Shown: one piece after another, positions 6,343 through 7,742 of the stretch | Position numbering within the stretch: the first letter of the stretch is position 1 | How the letters are laid out: each line of letters begins with the position of its first letter | Assembly (NCBI GenBank): GCA_934511545.1 | Contig: CAKSWM010000068.1 | Coordinates: 1-7,742 of the forward strand | Direction: 5' to 3' | Origin: an uncultured Oscillospiraceae bacterium | Lineage (GTDB): Bacteria; Bacillota; Clostridia; Oscillospirales; Oscillospiraceae | Length of the DNA: 7,742 nt | Position numbers and translations under genes: made by a program | Notes under the pieces: model-generated | What the model was told of the DNA's origin: nothing | What the model saw: the letters and a program-made list of their open reading frames with translations, nothing else | The model's database searches: none

Positions 6343-7324
6343 GCTGCTTCGCGTTGAGAACCTGAAGAAATATTTCAAAACGCCGCGCGGCACGCTGCAC
6401 GCGGTGGACGACGTCAGCTTCACAATCGAGAGCGGAAAAACTCTCGGCGTCGTAGGAGAATCCGGCTGCGGAAAATCGACTCTGGGCAGGACCGTTCTCG
6501 GCCTGCTTGACGCGACCGACGGCAGGATAGTTTTTGACGGTGAGGACATCACCGGTGCAAAGGGCAAGCGTCGCCGTCAGCTTCAGCGGCAGATGCAGAT
6601 CATATTCCAGGATCCGTTCTCCTCACTGAACCCGCGTTACTGTGTTTTTGACCTCATCGCATATCCGCTGAAGGTCTATCACGACTACAAATCCCGGGAC
6701 GACCTGAACCGCAAGGTCTTTGAGCTGATGGATACGGTCGGCCTTGCCCGCCGTTTTGCCTATTCCTATCCCCACGAGCTCGACGGCGGACGCCGCCAGC
6801 GCATCGGCATCGCCCGCGCTCTGGCAATGTCGCCGAAGTTCATCGTCTGCGACGAGCCTGTTTCCGCGCTCGACGTTTCGATCCAGGCGCAGGTGCTGAA
6901 CCTTTTGCAGGATCTTCAGGAACAGAAGGACCTGACCTATATCTTCATCACGCACGACCTGTCGGTCGTAAAGCATATCTCGGACGATATCATGGTCATG
7001 TACGTTGGCTCGATGGTCGAAAAGTGCCAGGCCGATCTGCTGTTTGAGCATCCGTACCATCCTTATACGAAGGGCCTGCTCTCCGCGATACCGGTCCCGT
7101 CCATATACCGGGAGAAAAAACGCATCATCATGCAGGGCGAACTGACCAGCCCCGTCGATCCGAAGCCGGGCTGCCGTTTTGCCAACCGCTGCCCCTATGC
7201 AAGCGAGGTCTGCCGCAGCGCAATGCCCGCCTATGAGGAGATCGAGCCCGGCCATTTCGTCGCGTGCCATCGCGTGCGTGAGATAAACGGCCTTGACGGA
7301 AAGGCTCCGCTCGCGGCGGAGTGA
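6335..7324 (+). CDS. dppF: Peptide ABC transporter ATP-binding protein, DppF/OppF type, with variant LDGGR signature
   Basis: This is the partner ATPase, 329 residues. Walker A is GESGCGKST (41-49), the Q-loop is Gln92 in IFQDPFSSLNP, Walker B is FIVCDEP (169-175), the D-loop is SALD (177-180) and the switch is His207. The ABC signature, normally [LF]SGGQ, reads LDGGR at 149-153, so the Ser that contacts ATP across the dimer is Asp and the Gln is Arg. The rest of the helix (RQRIGIARAL) is normal. The C-terminal domain carries Cys280, Cys286, Cys293 and Cys311 in the Opp/Dpp cysteine pattern. The ATG overlaps the dppD stop by 8 bp, and GAGGGG at 6319-6324 is 10 bases upstream. It would pair with DppD; one of the two ATP sites of that heterodimer would use the altered signature. 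Confidence 0.93.
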   Translation: MSELLRVENLKKYFKTPRGTLHAVDDVSFTIESGKTLGVVGESGCGKSTLGRTVLGLLDATDGRIVFDGEDITGAKGKRRRQLQRQMQIIFQDPFSSLNPRYCVFDLIAYPLKVYHDYKSRDDLNRKVFELMDTVGLARRFAYSYPHELDGGRRQRIGIARALAMSPKFIVCDEPVSALDVSIQAQVLNLLQDLQEQKDLTYIFITHDLSVVKHISDDIMVMYVGSMVEKCQADLLFEHPYHPYTKGLLSAIPVPSIYREKKRIIMQGELTSPVDPKPGCRFANRCPYASEVCRSAMPAYEEIEPGHFVACHRVREINGLDGKAPLAAE

Positions 7325-7331
7325 TACGGTC

Positions 7332-7742
7332 ATGACGGCCCGTATACGCAAACTTTTGATCCTTATCGTCCTGGCGGCGTTTGCCGCCGTTCTGACGGCC
7401 GGCGCGGCATATGCGGAGGGCGAAGCCTTCCTGGGAGTAAAGCTGCCGCCGCTTTCGTCGGAGAATTCCGGGAGCGAATGCAGCGCGTCCGGCAGCGTTG
7501 CCGCGGATGCCCTGCGCTATGCGGCGGACGCGGACTTTGCGGTGCTGCCCTCCGGTGTGCTCGCAGGCGGCCTTGAGCAGGGCTTTCTGACGAGAGAACA
7601 GCTGGAGGCGGTGTTTGACGGAAACGCGGCCATTGCGGCCGCCGGGGTGACGCCCGCGCGGCTGAAGGCCGTCCTTGAAAACTCGGTGTCGCACATAGTA
7701 ACGGATATGGAAACGGAGACGATAGACCGCTCCGCGTCGGAC
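7332..7742 (+). CDS. Secreted protein with 5'-nucleotidase C-terminal-like domain (3' end outside window)
   Basis: The ATG at 7332 opens a frame of 137 codons with no stop before the right edge. GGAG at 7318-7321, overlapping the end of dppF, lies 10 bases upstream, and the gap from dppF is 7 bp, so it is probably the next gene of the operon. Residues 1-28 are a signal peptide: RIRK, a long hydrophobic core, and a likely cut after AYA (26-28). The mature part has the pattern of the C-terminal substrate-binding domain of UshA-type 5'-nucleotidases: SGSVAADALRYAADADFAVL (53-72), then G-rich VLAGGLEQGFLTREQLEAVF (76-95), and LKAVLENSVS (111-120). The N-terminal metallophosphatase domain that normally precedes this is absent. 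The Arg that usually follows the GG(I/V) motif appears to be Leu77, so nucleotidase activity is doubtful. The fit is by motif recognition only; the domain assignment is moderately secure and the function unknown. Confidence 0.7.
   Translation, partial: MTARIRKLLILIVLAAFAAVLTAGAAYAEGEAFLGVKLPPLSSENSGSECSASGSVAADALRYAADADFAVLPSGVLAGGLEQGFLTREQLEAVFDGNAAIAAAGVTPARLKAVLENSVSHIVTDMETETIDRSASD

Noticed and set aside
5290..6567. 425-codon minus-strand open frame opposite the two ATPase genes
   Set aside because: It spans the junction of two well-supported ATPase genes in antisense, with no domain or ribosome binding site of its own.

Overview
The window looks like chromosomal DNA from a fairly high-GC member of the Clostridia, perhaps an Oscillospiraceae-type gut bacterium. 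This is inferred from the Gram-positive style lipoprotein (Cys-anchored, with a long Ala/Pro/Thr/Asp linker), strong GGAGG-type ribosome binding sites, GC-rich genes separated by very AT-rich control regions, and simple rho-independent terminators. The genus cannot be fixed from sequence alone.

Region by region. Positions 1-270 hold the last 89 codons of a peptide-type ABC solute-binding protein. It ends at a perfect GC-rich hairpin with a T run (292-328). Convergent to it, on the minus strand, is a complete cytoplasmic type I L-asparaginase (ansA, 339-1334). An AT-rich region of 385 bp (1335-1719) then carries divergent promoters. Rightwards from it runs a complete peptide/dipeptide ABC importer: a lipoprotein binding protein (1720-3300), an intergenic hairpin region (3301-3480), two permeases (3481-4455 and 4455-5345) and two ATPases (5356-6342 and 6335-7324). 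The last gene (7332 to the right edge) is the start of a secreted protein resembling the C-terminal domain of 5'-nucleotidases. It lies 7 bp after the second ATPase and is probably in the same operon.

How the genes fit together. The binding protein should capture a peptide-like ligand outside the membrane. The two permeases form the channel, and the two ATPases, which both carry the C-terminal cysteine motif of the Opp/Dpp family, power uptake. The asparaginase would deaminate asparagine to aspartate and ammonia in the cytoplasm, a sensible partner for peptide uptake in an amino-acid fermenter, but the only link here is proximity. The truncated binding protein on the left is a clear paralogue of the complete one, so the locus holds at least two related binding proteins with ansA inverted between them.

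Most of the window is a well-understood transporter locus. The points worth a second look are the free-standing 5'-nucleotidase-like domain, the altered ABC signature (LDGGR) in the second ATPase, the hairpins between binding protein and permeases, and the paired binding proteins. I do not see convincing evidence for a wholly new system.
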